From assembly GCA_963675995.2 (NCBI GenBank), contig CAXXIY010000002.1:1426001-1490000 (forward strand): DNA of 64,000 nt, in the 5' to 3' direction. This document shows positions 51,881 to 62,712 of this stretch, in pieces. How positions within the stretch are numbered: the stretch's first letter is position 1; each line of letters opens with the position of its first letter. The DNA comes from JAAFHB01 sp963675995 (GTDB lineage Bacteria; Bacteroidota; Bacteroidia; Bacteroidales; Prolixibacteraceae). The notes beneath the pieces were generated by a model, which worked only from the letters and a program-made list of their open reading frames with translations, did no database searches and had not been told where the DNA came from. The position numbers and the translations under genes are program-made.

Positions 51881-52957
51881 ATGGACTTTAAAGATCAGAT
51901 TAAGCAACTTGGTGAAAAAGTATTAAAACTTAAAGACCAGATTAAAACAGAAGAAGCAACTAAAAGTGCTTTTATTATGCCTTTTATCCAAATTCTCGGA
52001 TATGACCTATTTAATCCAATGGAGGTCGTTCCTGAATTTGTTACTGATTATGGTGCAAAAAATGTGGAAAAGGTTGATTATGCCATATTTAAGAATAATG
52101 ATCCTATATTAGTAATTGAATGTAAACACCATGCTGAAGATTTAGAGAAACATTATACTCAAATCCATAAATACTTCCATTTAACAAAAGCCAGATTTGC
52201 TGTTCTGACTAACGGTGTTATTTATAATTTCTATGCTGACTTAGACGCTGCGAATAAAATGGACGAAAAGCCGTTTTTAAGTTTTGACATATCAAATATT
52301 AAAGAGCAGCAGATTAAAGAATTAGTTAAGTTTCACAAAAATGGTTTTGATGTGGGTTCAATTTTAAATACCGCAAGTGAGTTAAAATATTCTAATGCCG
52401 TAAAAATGGTACTTATGGCTGAACTGGTGAATCCAAAGCCAGAATTTGTGAAATATTTTATTAGTAAAGTTTATGAGGGTAGAATAACTGAAAAAATATT
52501 AGTTCAATTTTCAGAAATTGTTAAAAGGACTGTTGAACAGACCTTTAATGATATCGTAAGTGATAGATTAATGAATGCGATTAATCAGACCAAACAAATT
52601 ACACCCGATACTGCACCTGAAGCTCCACCAGCGGTAGAAGAAGATGATTGTAAGGTTATTACAACGGAGGAGGAATTAAATGGGTTTTACATCATCAAAA
52701 GCATTTTGAGAACAAAAGTGACTCCACAAAGAGTCGTTTACAGAGACTCCGTTAACTATTTTAGTATAATATTAGACAATAATAATAGAAAGCCAATCTG
52801 CCGTCTTTGGTTGAATGGTCAAGCAAAAAAATTTATCGGATTATTTGATAAAGAGAAAAAAGAAACCAAATTTGAGATTACTTCTTTAGATGATATTTTC
52901 AAATATTCTCAGCAACTAATTGATACTATTAGTTATTATGAACCGGATAAGAATTAA
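51881..52957 (+). CDS. Stand-alone HsdR_N-type (type I restriction N-terminal) nuclease-like protein
   Basis: 358 residues. The N-terminal domain (residues 1-160) matches the type I restriction HsdR N-terminal fold: ATKSAFIMPFIQILGYDLFN, EFVTDYGAKNVEKVDYAIFK (Asp) and PILVIECKHHAEDLEKHYTQ (E-C-K), giving the D...E-x-K nuclease site, then RFAVLTNGVIYNFYADLD. The C-terminal part (about 265-350) has a strand-rich unit YIIKSILRTKVTPQRVVYRD and PICRLWLNGQAKKFIGLFDK. Widespread stand-alone family of unknown role. It lies 3 bp after the channel gene, so the two are one operon. Confidence 0.85.
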   Translation: MDFKDQIKQLGEKVLKLKDQIKTEEATKSAFIMPFIQILGYDLFNPMEVVPEFVTDYGAKNVEKVDYAIFKNNDPILVIECKHHAEDLEKHYTQIHKYFHLTKARFAVLTNGVIYNFYADLDAANKMDEKPFLSFDISNIKEQQIKELVKFHKNGFDVGSILNTASELKYSNAVKMVLMAELVNPKPEFVKYFISKVYEGRITEKILVQFSEIVKRTVEQTFNDIVSDRLMNAINQTKQITPDTAPEAPPAVEEDDCKVITTEEELNGFYIIKSILRTKVTPQRVVYRDSVNYFSIILDNNNRKPICRLWLNGQAKKFIGLFDKEKKETKFEITSLDDIFKYSQQLIDTISYYEPDKN

Positions 52958-53303
52958 GTAGAAAATTAATTGGTAATAAAGTCAATTCAATAACTCAGAA
53001 GCGGCTTTATTATCCTAATTTCGTCAGTTGAAAAAGTATTTATTTATTATCGCGAAGAGATTAAATTTAAATGACTCCTCAATTGTACTGAATAAATTAA
53101 AAAAACTACTCACTTCAAAATCGAAATTTTTTTTGTCACTTGAATAATTTGATCTTTATAGTTGCATTTAATCGATCAGAAAAGGCATTGAAAATTTAAT
53201 ATTATTAATTCTAAATCACTTAGATTCATTTAAATTATAGATTCCGGCATGTTTAAAGATGACTGCCGGGAATCTCTCCCCGACAGTCTATGTTTTTTCT
53301 TAA
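52958..53303. other. 346-bp intergenic region with the clpB terminator
   Basis: AT-rich; no gene. The hairpin at 53261-53287 is its only clear feature. Confidence 0.4.
53261..53287 (-). terminator. Hairpin downstream of clpB
   Basis: GACTGCCGGG (53261-53270) pairs with CCCGACAGTC (53278-53287) with one mismatch around a 7-nt loop. It lies 17 nt after the clpB stop. On the minus strand the following T-run is poor; on the plus strand TATGTTTTTTC follows, so it may stop plus-strand transcripts as well. Confidence 0.5.
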
Positions 53304-55895
53304 TTACGCCTCCACAAAGACCAGCTGATCGTCTTTGATATCAATTTGAATGGGATGTCCTGAAGTTACCTTACCTGCAAGGATATCTTTCGATAAATCG
53401 TTTAGGAGGTATTTTTGCATCAGTCGTTTAACGGGACGCGCTCCAAACTGCGGATCAAAACCTGCCTCTGCAATCCAGTCAACTGCTGCATCGGTGATGG
53501 TTGTTTCATAGCCGCTTTTCAATAACCGTTCAGCAATCATTGTGAACTGTAATCTCACAATCTGGTGGATCTCCTTATGGCTTAAAGGCGTAAACATGAT
53601 CACCTCATCGATCCGGTTCAGAAATTCGGGGCGGATGCTCTGTTTAAGCAACTCGAAAAGCTCGCTCCGCAAATCTTCGATCACCTTTGACCGGTTGATC
53701 TCAGTAAGATGCGCAAACCTTTCGCGAATAAGATGCGATCCGATATTTGAAGTCATGATGATGATTGTATTTTTAAAGTTTACTGTACGACCTTTGTTGT
53801 CGGTAAGTCTTCCGTCATCGAGTACCTGCAATAATACATTAAAAACATCGGGATGGGCCTTCTCGATTTCGTCGAACAGAACAACCGAGTAGGGTTTGCG
53901 TCTGACTGCTTCGGTAAGCTGACCCCCTTCATCATAACCGACATATCCCGGAGGTGATCCTATAAGACGTGTAACTGAGAATTTCTCCTGGTATTCCGAC
54001 ATATCGATTCGGGTCATCATATTCTCATCGTCGAAGAGGTATTCAGCCAGCGCTTTTGCCAGCTCTGTCTTTCCAACGCCCGTAGTTCCCAGAAAGATAA
54101 AAGAACCAATCGGCCGTTTATCATCCTGCAAACCGGCTCGGGAACGTCTGACTGCATCAGCAACGGCCGTGATCGCTTCATCCTGTCCAATGACCCGTTG
54201 ATGTAACTCATCCTCGAGATGAAGTAGTTTTTCGCGTTCGCTCTGTAACATTTTCTGAACGGGAATACCTGTCCAGCGGGCAACAACACCGGCAATATCC
54301 TCGCTGTCGACCTCCTCTTTGATGAGTGATTTACCGGCTTGAAGCTGAGTCAGCTCCTGCTGTAAACGGGCTATTTCAGTTTCTGCCTCCTTGATTTTTC
54401 CATATCTGATCTCAGCCACTCGGCCATATTCTCCCTGTCGTTCGGCTTGTTCTGCCTGCAATTTCAGATCCTCGATTAAAAGTTTCTCATTTTGCACTGC
54501 TTCAATGGCACCTTTTTCGGCCTGCCACGATGCCCTGAATTTCGTTTGTTCAGCTTTCAGATTAGCAATTTCTTCCTCTAATTTCGACAATTTTGAGAAA
54601 TCATTTTCGCGTTGAATAGCAGCACGCTCAATCTCCAGCTGTCTTAACTTACGATCGATCTCATCCAGTTCTTCGGGGAGTGAATCCATCTCCATCCTTA
54701 ATTTGGAGGCAGCCTCATCCATCAGGTCGATAGCCTTGTCGGGAAGGAACCGGTCAGTGATGTAACGTTGCGAAAGTTCAACAGCTGCGATAATGGCATC
54801 ATCTTTAATCCTCACTTTATGGTGATTTTCATACCGCTCCTTCAGACCACGCAGAATGGATATGGCATCAAGCGTGCCAGGTTCGTCGACCGTCACCAGC
54901 TGGAAACGACGCTCAAGCGCTTTATCTTTTTCAAAATATTTCTGATATTCACCTAATGTTGTGGCGCCAATGGCCCTTAACTCTCCACGTGCCAGAGCAG
55001 GTTTCAGGATATTGGCCGCATCCATTGCCCCTTCGCTTTTGCCGGCCCCAACCAGGGTATGTATTTCATCGATAAAAAGGATCACAGTCCCTTCAGCCTG
55101 AATCACTTCATTGATAACAGCTTTGAGACGCTCTTCAAATTCCCCCTTGTATTTTGCCCCTGCAATCAGGGCTCCCATATCGAGTGAGAAAACCTGTTTG
55201 TCTTTCAGATTTTCGGGCACATCACCCCGTACAATCCTTTGCGCCAGTCCTTCCACGATCGCCGTTTTTCCCGTTCCGGGTTCTCCGATAAGGATCGGAT
55301 TATTTTTGGTTCTTCGCGACAGTATCTGCAATACACGACGAATCTCTTCGTCACGTCCGATTACCGGATCAAGTTTTCCCGATTTAGCCCGTTCATTCAG
55401 GTTTACGGCGTAGCGGTTCAGTGAATTAAAGGTGTCTTCAGCGGTCTGGCTATCTACTTTCGACCCTTTTCGCAGCGCTTTGATGGCCTCCTCCAACTCT
55501 TTGTGACTGATACCGCTATCTTTCATCAGGCGGCTTACCTGATCACTTCCATCGAGAAGTCCCAGTAAAAGATGTTCGACTGAAACATACTGATCACCCA
55601 TTTTTTGAGCAATTGAGGTAGCCTTTTGTACCGCCGAATTGGCTGCTGATGAGAGATAGGATTCTCCTCCTGTTACTTTAGGATAGCTTAAAATCAGTTT
55701 ATCGAGCGCAGCTGTGAAAATCACTGTGTTTACACCCAGTTTTTTAAGTAAAAATCCCGTAACACTTTCAGCATTGATCATCAGACCTTTAAGAAGGTGC
55801 CCACTCTCAATTGCTTGCTGGTTATTCCCTTCGGCTATCTTAACCGCCTGGTTAATTGCCTCCTGTGCTTTAATTGTAAAGTTGTCAAAATTCAT
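53304..55895 (-). CDS. clpB: ClpB disaggregase (Hsp100)
   Basis: 863 residues, the usual ClpB length. Domains in order: N-terminal Clp repeats (NFDNFTIKAQEAINQAVKIA), AAA-1 with Walker A GEPGTGKTAIVEG and Walker B VILFIDEIHT, the long coiled-coil M-domain (about residues 405-525, for example KLEEEIANLKAEQTKFRASW) that distinguishes ClpB from ClpA/ClpC, and AAA-2 with GTTGVGKTELAKALAEYLF and SVVLFDEIEKAHPDV. No ClpP-binding loop is expected. It extracts and refolds aggregated proteins with DnaK. Monocistronic. Confidence 0.97.
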   Translation of the reverse strand: MNFDNFTIKAQEAINQAVKIAEGNNQQAIESGHLLKGLMINAESVTGFLLKKLGVNTVIFTAALDKLILSYPKVTGGESYLSSAANSAVQKATSIAQKMGDQYVSVEHLLLGLLDGSDQVSRLMKDSGISHKELEEAIKALRKGSKVDSQTAEDTFNSLNRYAVNLNERAKSGKLDPVIGRDEEIRRVLQILSRRTKNNPILIGEPGTGKTAIVEGLAQRIVRGDVPENLKDKQVFSLDMGALIAGAKYKGEFEERLKAVINEVIQAEGTVILFIDEIHTLVGAGKSEGAMDAANILKPALARGELRAIGATTLGEYQKYFEKDKALERRFQLVTVDEPGTLDAISILRGLKERYENHHKVRIKDDAIIAAVELSQRYITDRFLPDKAIDLMDEAASKLRMEMDSLPEELDEIDRKLRQLEIERAAIQRENDFSKLSKLEEEIANLKAEQTKFRASWQAEKGAIEAVQNEKLLIEDLKLQAEQAERQGEYGRVAEIRYGKIKEAETEIARLQQELTQLQAGKSLIKEEVDSEDIAGVVARWTGIPVQKMLQSEREKLLHLEDELHQRVIGQDEAITAVADAVRRSRAGLQDDKRPIGSFIFLGTTGVGKTELAKALAEYLFDDENMMTRIDMSEYQEKFSVTRLIGSPPGYVGYDEGGQLTEAVRRKPYSVVLFDEIEKAHPDVFNVLLQVLDDGRLTDNKGRTVNFKNTIIIMTSNIGSHLIRERFAHLTEINRSKVIEDLRSELFELLKQSIRPEFLNRIDEVIMFTPLSHKEIHQIVRLQFTMIAERLLKSGYETTITDAAVDWIAEAGFDPQFGARPVKRLMQKYLLNDLSKDILAGKVTSGHPIQIDIKDDQLVFVEA

Positions 55896-56500
55896 ATCAT
55901 TGATTTTTTAGTTTTGCTTAAATATGTTGGAGAGTTGTGAATCGAACCATGAATCACAACACTCGTGTCCAATTGCTCAAATCTCCTGCCAGTATTGATT
56001 ATCAGACAATTTGGCGTAAAATAAGTTCTGCGACTGAAATAGTGACATGCTATTAAAATTAGATTTGCAATAAATAGGTCGCCCGTAAAAATCGCAGCTA
56101 CTGTATAACAGGAATTGTATTCAACGACTTTTCCCATTTTAAACTTTAATTCCACTAAATATCAATAATATTTGAAATAGAAAGTGGCTCCATTGAGAAT
56201 AACAGTTTGGAAATTATTGTTTTATCTTTAGTTGTAATTGCTAATTATCAGGAATAAATATATCAATCCAGATACCGATTTTGGGTTTAAGTGAAGCAGG
56301 TTGGTTTCCTGGGAATTGAAATCGGCAATTGATACTTCAAGAGAGGAAGGTTTTAATAACGGTTTTAACAAGGATTTTCAGGATGGAGTGAAGTCAAAAG
56401 TATTAAAAATTGCTGAAATTTGAGAGATAAAGGGTAGTCGGTCAATGATATAGTCGAAATGACGGACTCAGGTAGAGACGATGTCGAAAAATTGTGATTA
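55896..56500. other. 605-bp intergenic region
   Basis: No gene supported: short frames here have no family features. The part next to 55895 should hold the clpB promoter; the rest, downstream of mfd, shows nothing clear. Confidence 0.4.
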
Positions 56501-59500
56501 TCAGCTATTTGTTTTCCCTAAAATAAGATTCAGGATATCAACTGCCTTACGCAAACTGCCAATATCTGAAAAATTGATGCTCAGTTTCCCCTTACCCTCT
56601 TTTACCCTGCATTTTGATGGATTTTGAACGATCCATTGCATCAGTTTTTGAAAATGGATTGATTGATAATATTTTGAAGCCGGATCTGAAGGAAGATAGC
56701 AGATCATTCGTGATTCCTTGAGTATGATTCGTTCAATATTCAGTGAGATAGCTGTCCAGCGCAGACGAACGACATCGAGCAATTCACGCGAAGGTTCCGG
56801 GATTGGTCCGAACCGGTCGATCAGCCCTTTCTCGAAAAGTTGCAACGTCTTTTCATTCTCCATATTGTCGAGTTCACGGTAGAGTAACATCCGTTCAGAG
56901 ATGCTGGAAATATACTCATCCGGGAAAAGGAGTTCAAGATCGGTATCAATATTACAGTCGTTTACATATTTCAGGTCGAGGAAGGTGCCCGAAGCTTCGT
57001 CGCTTTCCTCTTCAAAGAGGTCCTGAAATTCACCCGTTTTTAGTTCCATCATGGCTTCATTCAAAATTCGGTGATAAGCTTCAAATCCGATATCGGCAAT
57101 AAATCCGCTCTGCTCACCACCCAACAGGTTTCCGGCGCCCCGGATATCAAGATCCTGCATCGCGATGCTGAAACCACTTCCGATTTCGGAGAACTCCTCT
57201 ATTGCCTGTAATCGTCGACGGGCATCTGTCGACAATGCCGTCAACGGCGGTGCCAGCAAATAGCAGAATGCTTTTTTATTTGATCTACCCACACGTCCGC
57301 GCAACTGGTGAAGTTCGCTGAGTCCAAAATTCTGGGCATTATTGATGATGATGGTGTTGGTGTTGGGGATATCAAGACCCGATTCAATGATTGTAGTGGC
57401 AACTAAGACATCAAAATCGCCATTTACAAAGTCAAACATCACCTTTTCGAGTTTATCCCCTTCCATTTGGCCATGTCCCACAACGGTACGGACTCCGGGA
57501 CAAAGGCGCTTGATCAGCAGCTCAATTTCATAAATATTCGAAACCCGGTTATTAATGAAAAAGAGCTGTCCTCCACGTGCGACCTCGTAATTTATGGCAT
57601 CCCGAATTATCTCTTCATCAAATACGCTTACCTCGGTATTGATTGGGTACCTGTTCGGTGGGGGAGTGTTGATGATCGAAAGATCGCGCGCGCCCATCAG
57701 CGAAAATTGAAGGGTGCGGGGAATAGGCGTAGCAGTCAGGGTCAAAGTATCTACATTGGCTTTGAGTTGTTTCAGTCTCTCTTTTACCGAGACCCCAAAG
57801 TGTTGCTCTTCATCAACAATCAAAAGCCCCAAATCCTTAAACTTCACATCTTTTCCAATCAGTTTATGGGTACCTATAATGATGTCAACTTTACCTTCAG
57901 TCAGTTCCTTTAATACATTTTTAACATCTCCAGAGTGTCGCAATCTGCTAATATATTCAACATTGCAGGGGAAATCCTTTAGTCTCTCCTTAAAGGTTTT
58001 ATAATGCTGCAGAGCCAAAATTGTAGTTGGAACCAGCACAGCCACCTGTTTGCTGTCGGTAACCGCCTTAAAAGCAGCTCTGATTGCCACCTCAGTCTTT
58101 CCAAATCCCACATCACCGCAGATCAGACGGTCCATTGGCATTGGTTTCTCCATGTCCTCTTTAATCGAACAGGTGGCTTTCAACTGATCGGGAGTATCTT
58201 CATAAATAAAACTAGCCTCCAATTCCTCCTGTAGGTACGAATCAACGGAAAAAGCAAATCCATTCTCCATCTTTCGTTTGGCATAGAGCGCGATTAGCTC
58301 ACGGGCAATGTCCTTTACCTTATTTTTGGTTTTTGTTTTCAGGTTTTGCCAGGCAGCTGTACCTAATTTATTGATAGTAGGTTCCTGCCCCTCTTTCCCC
58401 TTATATTTGGCAATTCGATGCAGTGAATGAATACTTACCAGCAAAGAATCGTTGTCGCGGTAAATTAACCTTATTGCCTCCTGTATATTTCCATTGACTT
58501 CTGTTTTTACGAGGCCGGCAAATTTCCCGACACCATGATCGATATGAACCACAAAATCGCCCGGATGAAGTTTACTCAGCTCTTTGATTGTAATTGCCTG
58601 TCGCGATGATTTCCTCGAACGAAGCTTAAACCGGTGATACCGTTCAAAAATCTGATGATCGGTATAACAGCAAATCTTCAGATCGTTATCGATAAATCCC
58701 TCATTTATTGCAAATAACACGCTGTCTATCTTTTGCGGATCACCTTTGTCGTCAAAGATTGCATGTAGACGTTCGATCTGCTTGGGACTGGAGGTAAATA
58801 GAATATTTCTGTACCCTTTTTGCCGGTTAGATTTGAGGTTCTGACCCAGCAAATCAAAGTTTTTATTAAAAACTGGTTGTTTGGAGGTGTTAAAAATGAT
58901 TTCTTCGACAGGACTAAAAAAACGGGCCGGGCCAAATTCAACACAGGTAAAATCATTTATTCCACTTTTGAACTCCTTTCCGGAAATAACCAGACCGACA
59001 GTTTCATTGTTGCTAAATTTCTCTGCTGCTTCCTGCTGCAGTTGTTTGATCTGAGCTGAAATAAATGCAAAACTATTCGCAGCAATGACCGTTTTTTGAT
59101 TCAGAAAATCGAGAAGTGAGACCCGTTTTTCATCCTGCAGCCCCTCCTGAATATTGGGGATAATGGAGATCCGGGTAAGGGCCTCTTTTGAAATCTGGTC
59201 CTCAATATCAAATGTTCTGATCGAATCAACCACATCACCGAAGAAATCAATCCGGTAAGGATCTTCGTTCGAAAACGAGAAGATATCAATAATGGATCCC
59301 CTTAAGGAATATTGTCCAGGCTCATAAACAAACTCAACCCGTTCGAATCCATACTCAAATAACACTTCATTAATAAATGAGATGGAGAGTTTTTCTCCTA
59401 TCCGAATATGCAAGGTGTTTTTTTCGAGTCCCGATCCTGAAATCACCTTCTCCATAATTGCCTCAGGATAGGTGATTACAAAATAAGGGGTATCGTTAAG

Positions 59501-59842
59501 GGCTAATTTGTTCAGTACCTCCGTCCGAAAAATAATATTTTCACTATCAATTCGCTCATGAACAATATTTCGACGATAAGAGGAAGGAAAGAATAAAATT
59601 TTATCCTCAAGACCCAGCGCATTCAAATCATCAAAAAAATAGGCGGCCTCTTCTCGATCGTTGAGAATTATTATTGTGCTGAAAGGATCGAGCAAATAGG
59701 CAGCGGTCATTACCAATGTCGGCGATGATCCGGTTAACCCTTTCAGAGCGATTTTTCCGTTATCAGGATGTGAAATTTTCTCACGTAATCCAATTACGGA
59801 TGGATGTGTGATATAATATTTAAGCAGTTCCTTAAGTTCCAA
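56501..59842 (-). CDS. mfd: Transcription-repair coupling factor Mfd
   Basis: 1,113 residues. N-terminal UvrB-like region (residues 1-330, with REKISHPDNGKIALKGLTGS and FEYGFERVEFVYEPGQYSLR), the RNA-polymerase-interacting domain (ITIKELSKLHPGDFVVHIDH followed by GVGKFAGL), the RecG-like translocase with ICGDVGFGKTEVAIRAAFK, motif II IVDEEQHFGV, LTLTATPIPRTLQFSLMG and the late LHQLRGRVGRSNKKAFCYLL, and a C-terminal TRCF domain. It displaces stalled RNA polymerase and recruits UvrA. The start is a TTG at 59842 because no ATG occurs before the conserved start. Confidence 0.97.
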   Translation of the reverse strand: MELKELLKYYITHPSVIGLREKISHPDNGKIALKGLTGSSPTLVMTAAYLLDPFSTIIILNDREEAAYFFDDLNALGLEDKILFFPSSYRRNIVHERIDSENIIFRTEVLNKLALNDTPYFVITYPEAIMEKVISGSGLEKNTLHIRIGEKLSISFINEVLFEYGFERVEFVYEPGQYSLRGSIIDIFSFSNEDPYRIDFFGDVVDSIRTFDIEDQISKEALTRISIIPNIQEGLQDEKRVSLLDFLNQKTVIAANSFAFISAQIKQLQQEAAEKFSNNETVGLVISGKEFKSGINDFTCVEFGPARFFSPVEEIIFNTSKQPVFNKNFDLLGQNLKSNRQKGYRNILFTSSPKQIERLHAIFDDKGDPQKIDSVLFAINEGFIDNDLKICCYTDHQIFERYHRFKLRSRKSSRQAITIKELSKLHPGDFVVHIDHGVGKFAGLVKTEVNGNIQEAIRLIYRDNDSLLVSIHSLHRIAKYKGKEGQEPTINKLGTAAWQNLKTKTKNKVKDIARELIALYAKRKMENGFAFSVDSYLQEELEASFIYEDTPDQLKATCSIKEDMEKPMPMDRLICGDVGFGKTEVAIRAAFKAVTDSKQVAVLVPTTILALQHYKTFKERLKDFPCNVEYISRLRHSGDVKNVLKELTEGKVDIIIGTHKLIGKDVKFKDLGLLIVDEEQHFGVSVKERLKQLKANVDTLTLTATPIPRTLQFSLMGARDLSIINTPPPNRYPINTEVSVFDEEIIRDAINYEVARGGQLFFINNRVSNIYEIELLIKRLCPGVRTVVGHGQMEGDKLEKVMFDFVNGDFDVLVATTIIESGLDIPNTNTIIINNAQNFGLSELHQLRGRVGRSNKKAFCYLLAPPLTALSTDARRRLQAIEEFSEIGSGFSIAMQDLDIRGAGNLLGGEQSGFIADIGFEAYHRILNEAMMELKTGEFQDLFEEESDEASGTFLDLKYVNDCNIDTDLELLFPDEYISSISERMLLYRELDNMENEKTLQLFEKGLIDRFGPIPEPSRELLDVVRLRWTAISLNIERIILKESRMICYLPSDPASKYYQSIHFQKLMQWIVQNPSKCRVKEGKGKLSINFSDIGSLRKAVDILNLILGKTNS

Positions 59843-59930
59843 AGTCGATATATTTCAGACAACCGGGCAAAATTACGAAAATATCGGACGATTGGAGCTT
59901 ATGAACCGGAAAGTTCGAAGTAGTATTTTT

Positions 59931-60485
59931 TTATTGGTTTTCAATCTGTTCACTAATTTTCACCAACTCTAAAAGTGTTTTCATGTTTCGTGTGGTAGCC
60001 CTCTCTCCCGATTTATTTTCAAAAAAATTGTTGGTCAATTTTGTTTTGCCATAACCATTTGGACACATCAGGTAGATTGTTTTATCATTAACAATGTATT
60101 CATCAGGAAAATAGGAATTGTTTTTTAAAATTTGTAAAAAAAGATTTCCCGGAGACTTTGATAAAAATGTAATATGAAGATACGAAATGTCGGCTTTCAT
60201 TTCCTTTAGAAATGGATTCATGGACAAGATATTTTTTAACTCGGAGTATTCTCTGATCAGCACAGGAACCGATAGAGCAAACCGTTCAAATATCCCTGCT
60301 GAGATGAGTTGCTCCAGTTCTTCCAAATGGCAGGCTTTCCACCTAAAGACTACGTTTCCACTTTGAATATAAGTTCTAACGTTTTGAAAACCTAAGTCTT
60401 CGTATAATTTAAGTAGGGAATCCATCTTAATAAGATTCGTTCCTCCAACGTTAATTCCTCTTAGGATTGATATATATGTTTTCAT
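59931..60485 (-). CDS. DUF1697 family protein
   Basis: 184 residues from ATG 60485 (KTYISILRGINVGGTNLIKM); the frame is open to 60542 but the family starts here. Further matches: SLLKLYEDLGFQNVRTYIQSGNVVF, then VPVLIREYSELKNILSMNPF and the C-terminal RATTRNMKTLLELVKI. These are the conserved blocks of DUF1697, an uncharacterised family with a ferredoxin-like fold. It lies 88 bp upstream of mfd in the same direction. Confidence 0.9.
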   Translation of the reverse strand: MKTYISILRGINVGGTNLIKMDSLLKLYEDLGFQNVRTYIQSGNVVFRWKACHLEELEQLISAGIFERFALSVPVLIREYSELKNILSMNPFLKEMKADISYLHITFLSKSPGNLFLQILKNNSYFPDEYIVNDKTIYLMCPNGYGKTKLTNNFFENKSGERATTRNMKTLLELVKISEQIENQ

Positions 60486-60740
60486 CGATCTTCTGTTAAA
60501 ATCAAACAATTTCAATAATTGTACTGAAGAACAAAATATCAACCTACAAAGTTTTGCAAAACTGAAATCGCGTTGGTTTTTATTATTAAAATATTGTAAT
60601 TTAATGAGTTAATTTCTGGTCTGTTTGGAAATTCGATCATATGGAAAATATATTCGGAAATATGGGTTAAACAGAAATGATTTCTTCATTTCTGGCAGAC
60701 TTTTTGTTTGTGATTAGGTGTACAAACAAAAATGTAAGTC

Positions 60741-62621
60741 ATGAAAACTTCTAAGCATCAGCAATTGACTGGAATTAATCATCAGATTATTATGTTATTA
60801 GCTTTGGTTCTGAGTGTTTCAGCACAAAGTTTTGCTCAGTCAGGAAGTAAGAATGCGCTTTTACAAATGATTGATGAAGACCGTACGACAATTGATGCAA
60901 TTGCCGGATTCGATAAAAATGTTCAAAGCCACATTCTCAAAGTGGCCGAAACTCCTGAGCTACTGAGTAAAATAGAGGAGTTGCAAAAAAAATCTCAGGA
61001 TCAGTTTAAGAACATCATCGCAGGTTATAATCAGGAGACACAGGGTGCTTTTTACGATCTGGCCCGATATCCCAACCTGATCACCGATTTGGTCCGTAAT
61101 GGCACTCCTTCGGCAGTGCAAGTCGATCGGATTGTTGCGAATTATCCCCAGGATATACGTGAAACAGCGAAACAATACGGACCCGGATATTATGAAGTGT
61201 TACTTCGTATTGACCGGTTAAACAATGAAATAGATGGTCAATTCAGATATGTACTTGATCCGTATAACCAGCAAACACGCGAGAGTGTGAATGTACTGAT
61301 TGGTTATCCGGAAATTGTTTCTGCCCTCGTTAATGATAAGGAGTTTACTGCCATGCTTGGTGAAGTTTACCGTGAAGACCCTAACTGGGTAATGGATCGT
61401 CTCGAACAGGTTTCACGTGAACTTGCAGAACAAAACAGAGCAGATATGGATGCCTATAAGAATCAGATTCAAAAAGATCCGGAAGCGTACAACGAATTGC
61501 TCGATGCCTCTGAGAAGTTTGCGAGCGAGCGGAATGAAGTGAGATATATTGATGCATCAGAGCCGATTATCGATATCCACGTTATCAACTCATATCCCTA
61601 TTGGTTTGGATATCCCTACTGGTATTCAGATCCTTACTGGAGACCTCGTCCATTGTATTACCACACAGGATTTTACAGAAATCATTACGGAAATATCGTG
61701 TTCGTCGGACTTCCATCGAACTTCTTCCTTCATTGGCAGACCTTCTATCATCCAAGACGGTATCCGCACCTTTCGTATAACTATTATAATTTTTATGAAA
61801 ATCATTATATGAAAAGGTACAGGGAATCACCGCGTTCTTTTCCGCATAACGGTTTTTACCGCTCCATTGAATCGAATGTGATCAATAACCCGAGGGTCAA
61901 TAATTCAAGACTTGAAAGAATCGATCATCAACGGGGAAATAACATTGTCCGTCAACCAAATTCAATGGAATTGGGGATCAACGGCAGAAGTAACAGCAGT
62001 ATATACCGACAAAACGGATCTTCAAGTTCCAGGCAGGGAGCGGGAACAGGTAATACCATTATTCGTCGAAAATATGATTCCGTTAGACCTGGTGGATCGG
62101 AAGGGCCTTACAATCGAAATGGTTCAGCCACTCGCAATGGTTCAATCAGAAGGGAGACATCTCCTGTTCCCTCTTCTCAGGGTGGAAAGTCTACGGGCAG
62201 GTCACAACAACGTGCCTCACAGAACAACAGTAATTATGAAAGGCCACAGTCGGGAAGGAATGGTTCCAACAGGGTCAACGAGAATAGTTCAATATCAAAC
62301 CGTTCCTCAAATGGTCACACACAAGGCGGATCAGCTATGCCACAGAAATCGGCAGCTCCTCAGCGAAGCTATGGCGCTCCGGTTCAGGGTGAACGACAGG
62401 GAAGATCAGCATCAAGAGCCGAAAGATCATATTCGGCCCCACAGCAACGGGGGGCAAATATAGCAACAGTTCAACCATCGGGAAGAACGGTGCAACGGGC
62501 AGGACAACCTGCAACGGCACAGCCAATCAGCCGTAAAGAAGCACGTTTAAGAAGAACCGCTGAACGGTCAAATTCGACTAAAAGTTCAAAAGCTGAGAAT
62601 AGTCAAGGCAGAAAACAATAA
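60741..62621 (+). CDS. Large secreted protein, helical N-terminus, Tyr/Trp-rich middle and low-complexity tail
   Basis: 626 residues; the signal peptide is INHQIIMLLALVLSVSAQSF. Residues about 35-260 are helical with repeated YPxLI/YPEIV words (ARYPNLITDLVRNGTPSAVQ, LIGYPEIVSALVNDKEFTAM), recalling the DUF3300 pattern. The middle (about 275-375) is very rich in Tyr, Trp and Pro (SYPYWFGYPYWYSDPYWRPR). The tail from about 385 is Ser/Asn/Arg/Gln-rich and probably disordered. It is likely an envelope protein; the function is not known. Followed after 68 bp by a lipoprotein gene. Confidence 0.7.
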   Translation: MKTSKHQQLTGINHQIIMLLALVLSVSAQSFAQSGSKNALLQMIDEDRTTIDAIAGFDKNVQSHILKVAETPELLSKIEELQKKSQDQFKNIIAGYNQETQGAFYDLARYPNLITDLVRNGTPSAVQVDRIVANYPQDIRETAKQYGPGYYEVLLRIDRLNNEIDGQFRYVLDPYNQQTRESVNVLIGYPEIVSALVNDKEFTAMLGEVYREDPNWVMDRLEQVSRELAEQNRADMDAYKNQIQKDPEAYNELLDASEKFASERNEVRYIDASEPIIDIHVINSYPYWFGYPYWYSDPYWRPRPLYYHTGFYRNHYGNIVFVGLPSNFFLHWQTFYHPRRYPHLSYNYYNFYENHYMKRYRESPRSFPHNGFYRSIESNVINNPRVNNSRLERIDHQRGNNIVRQPNSMELGINGRSNSSIYRQNGSSSSRQGAGTGNTIIRRKYDSVRPGGSEGPYNRNGSATRNGSIRRETSPVPSSQGGKSTGRSQQRASQNNSNYERPQSGRNGSNRVNENSSISNRSSNGHTQGGSAMPQKSAAPQRSYGAPVQGERQGRSASRAERSYSAPQQRGANIATVQPSGRTVQRAGQPATAQPISRKEARLRRTAERSNSTKSSKAENSQGRKQ

Positions 62622-62712
62622 GTGATCAAGTGCAGGAGAAAAATCAGTTCAAATAACATACATTCAAGAAAATTCAATTTATAAGTAAATGTTTAATTCA
62701 AATTTTAATGCC

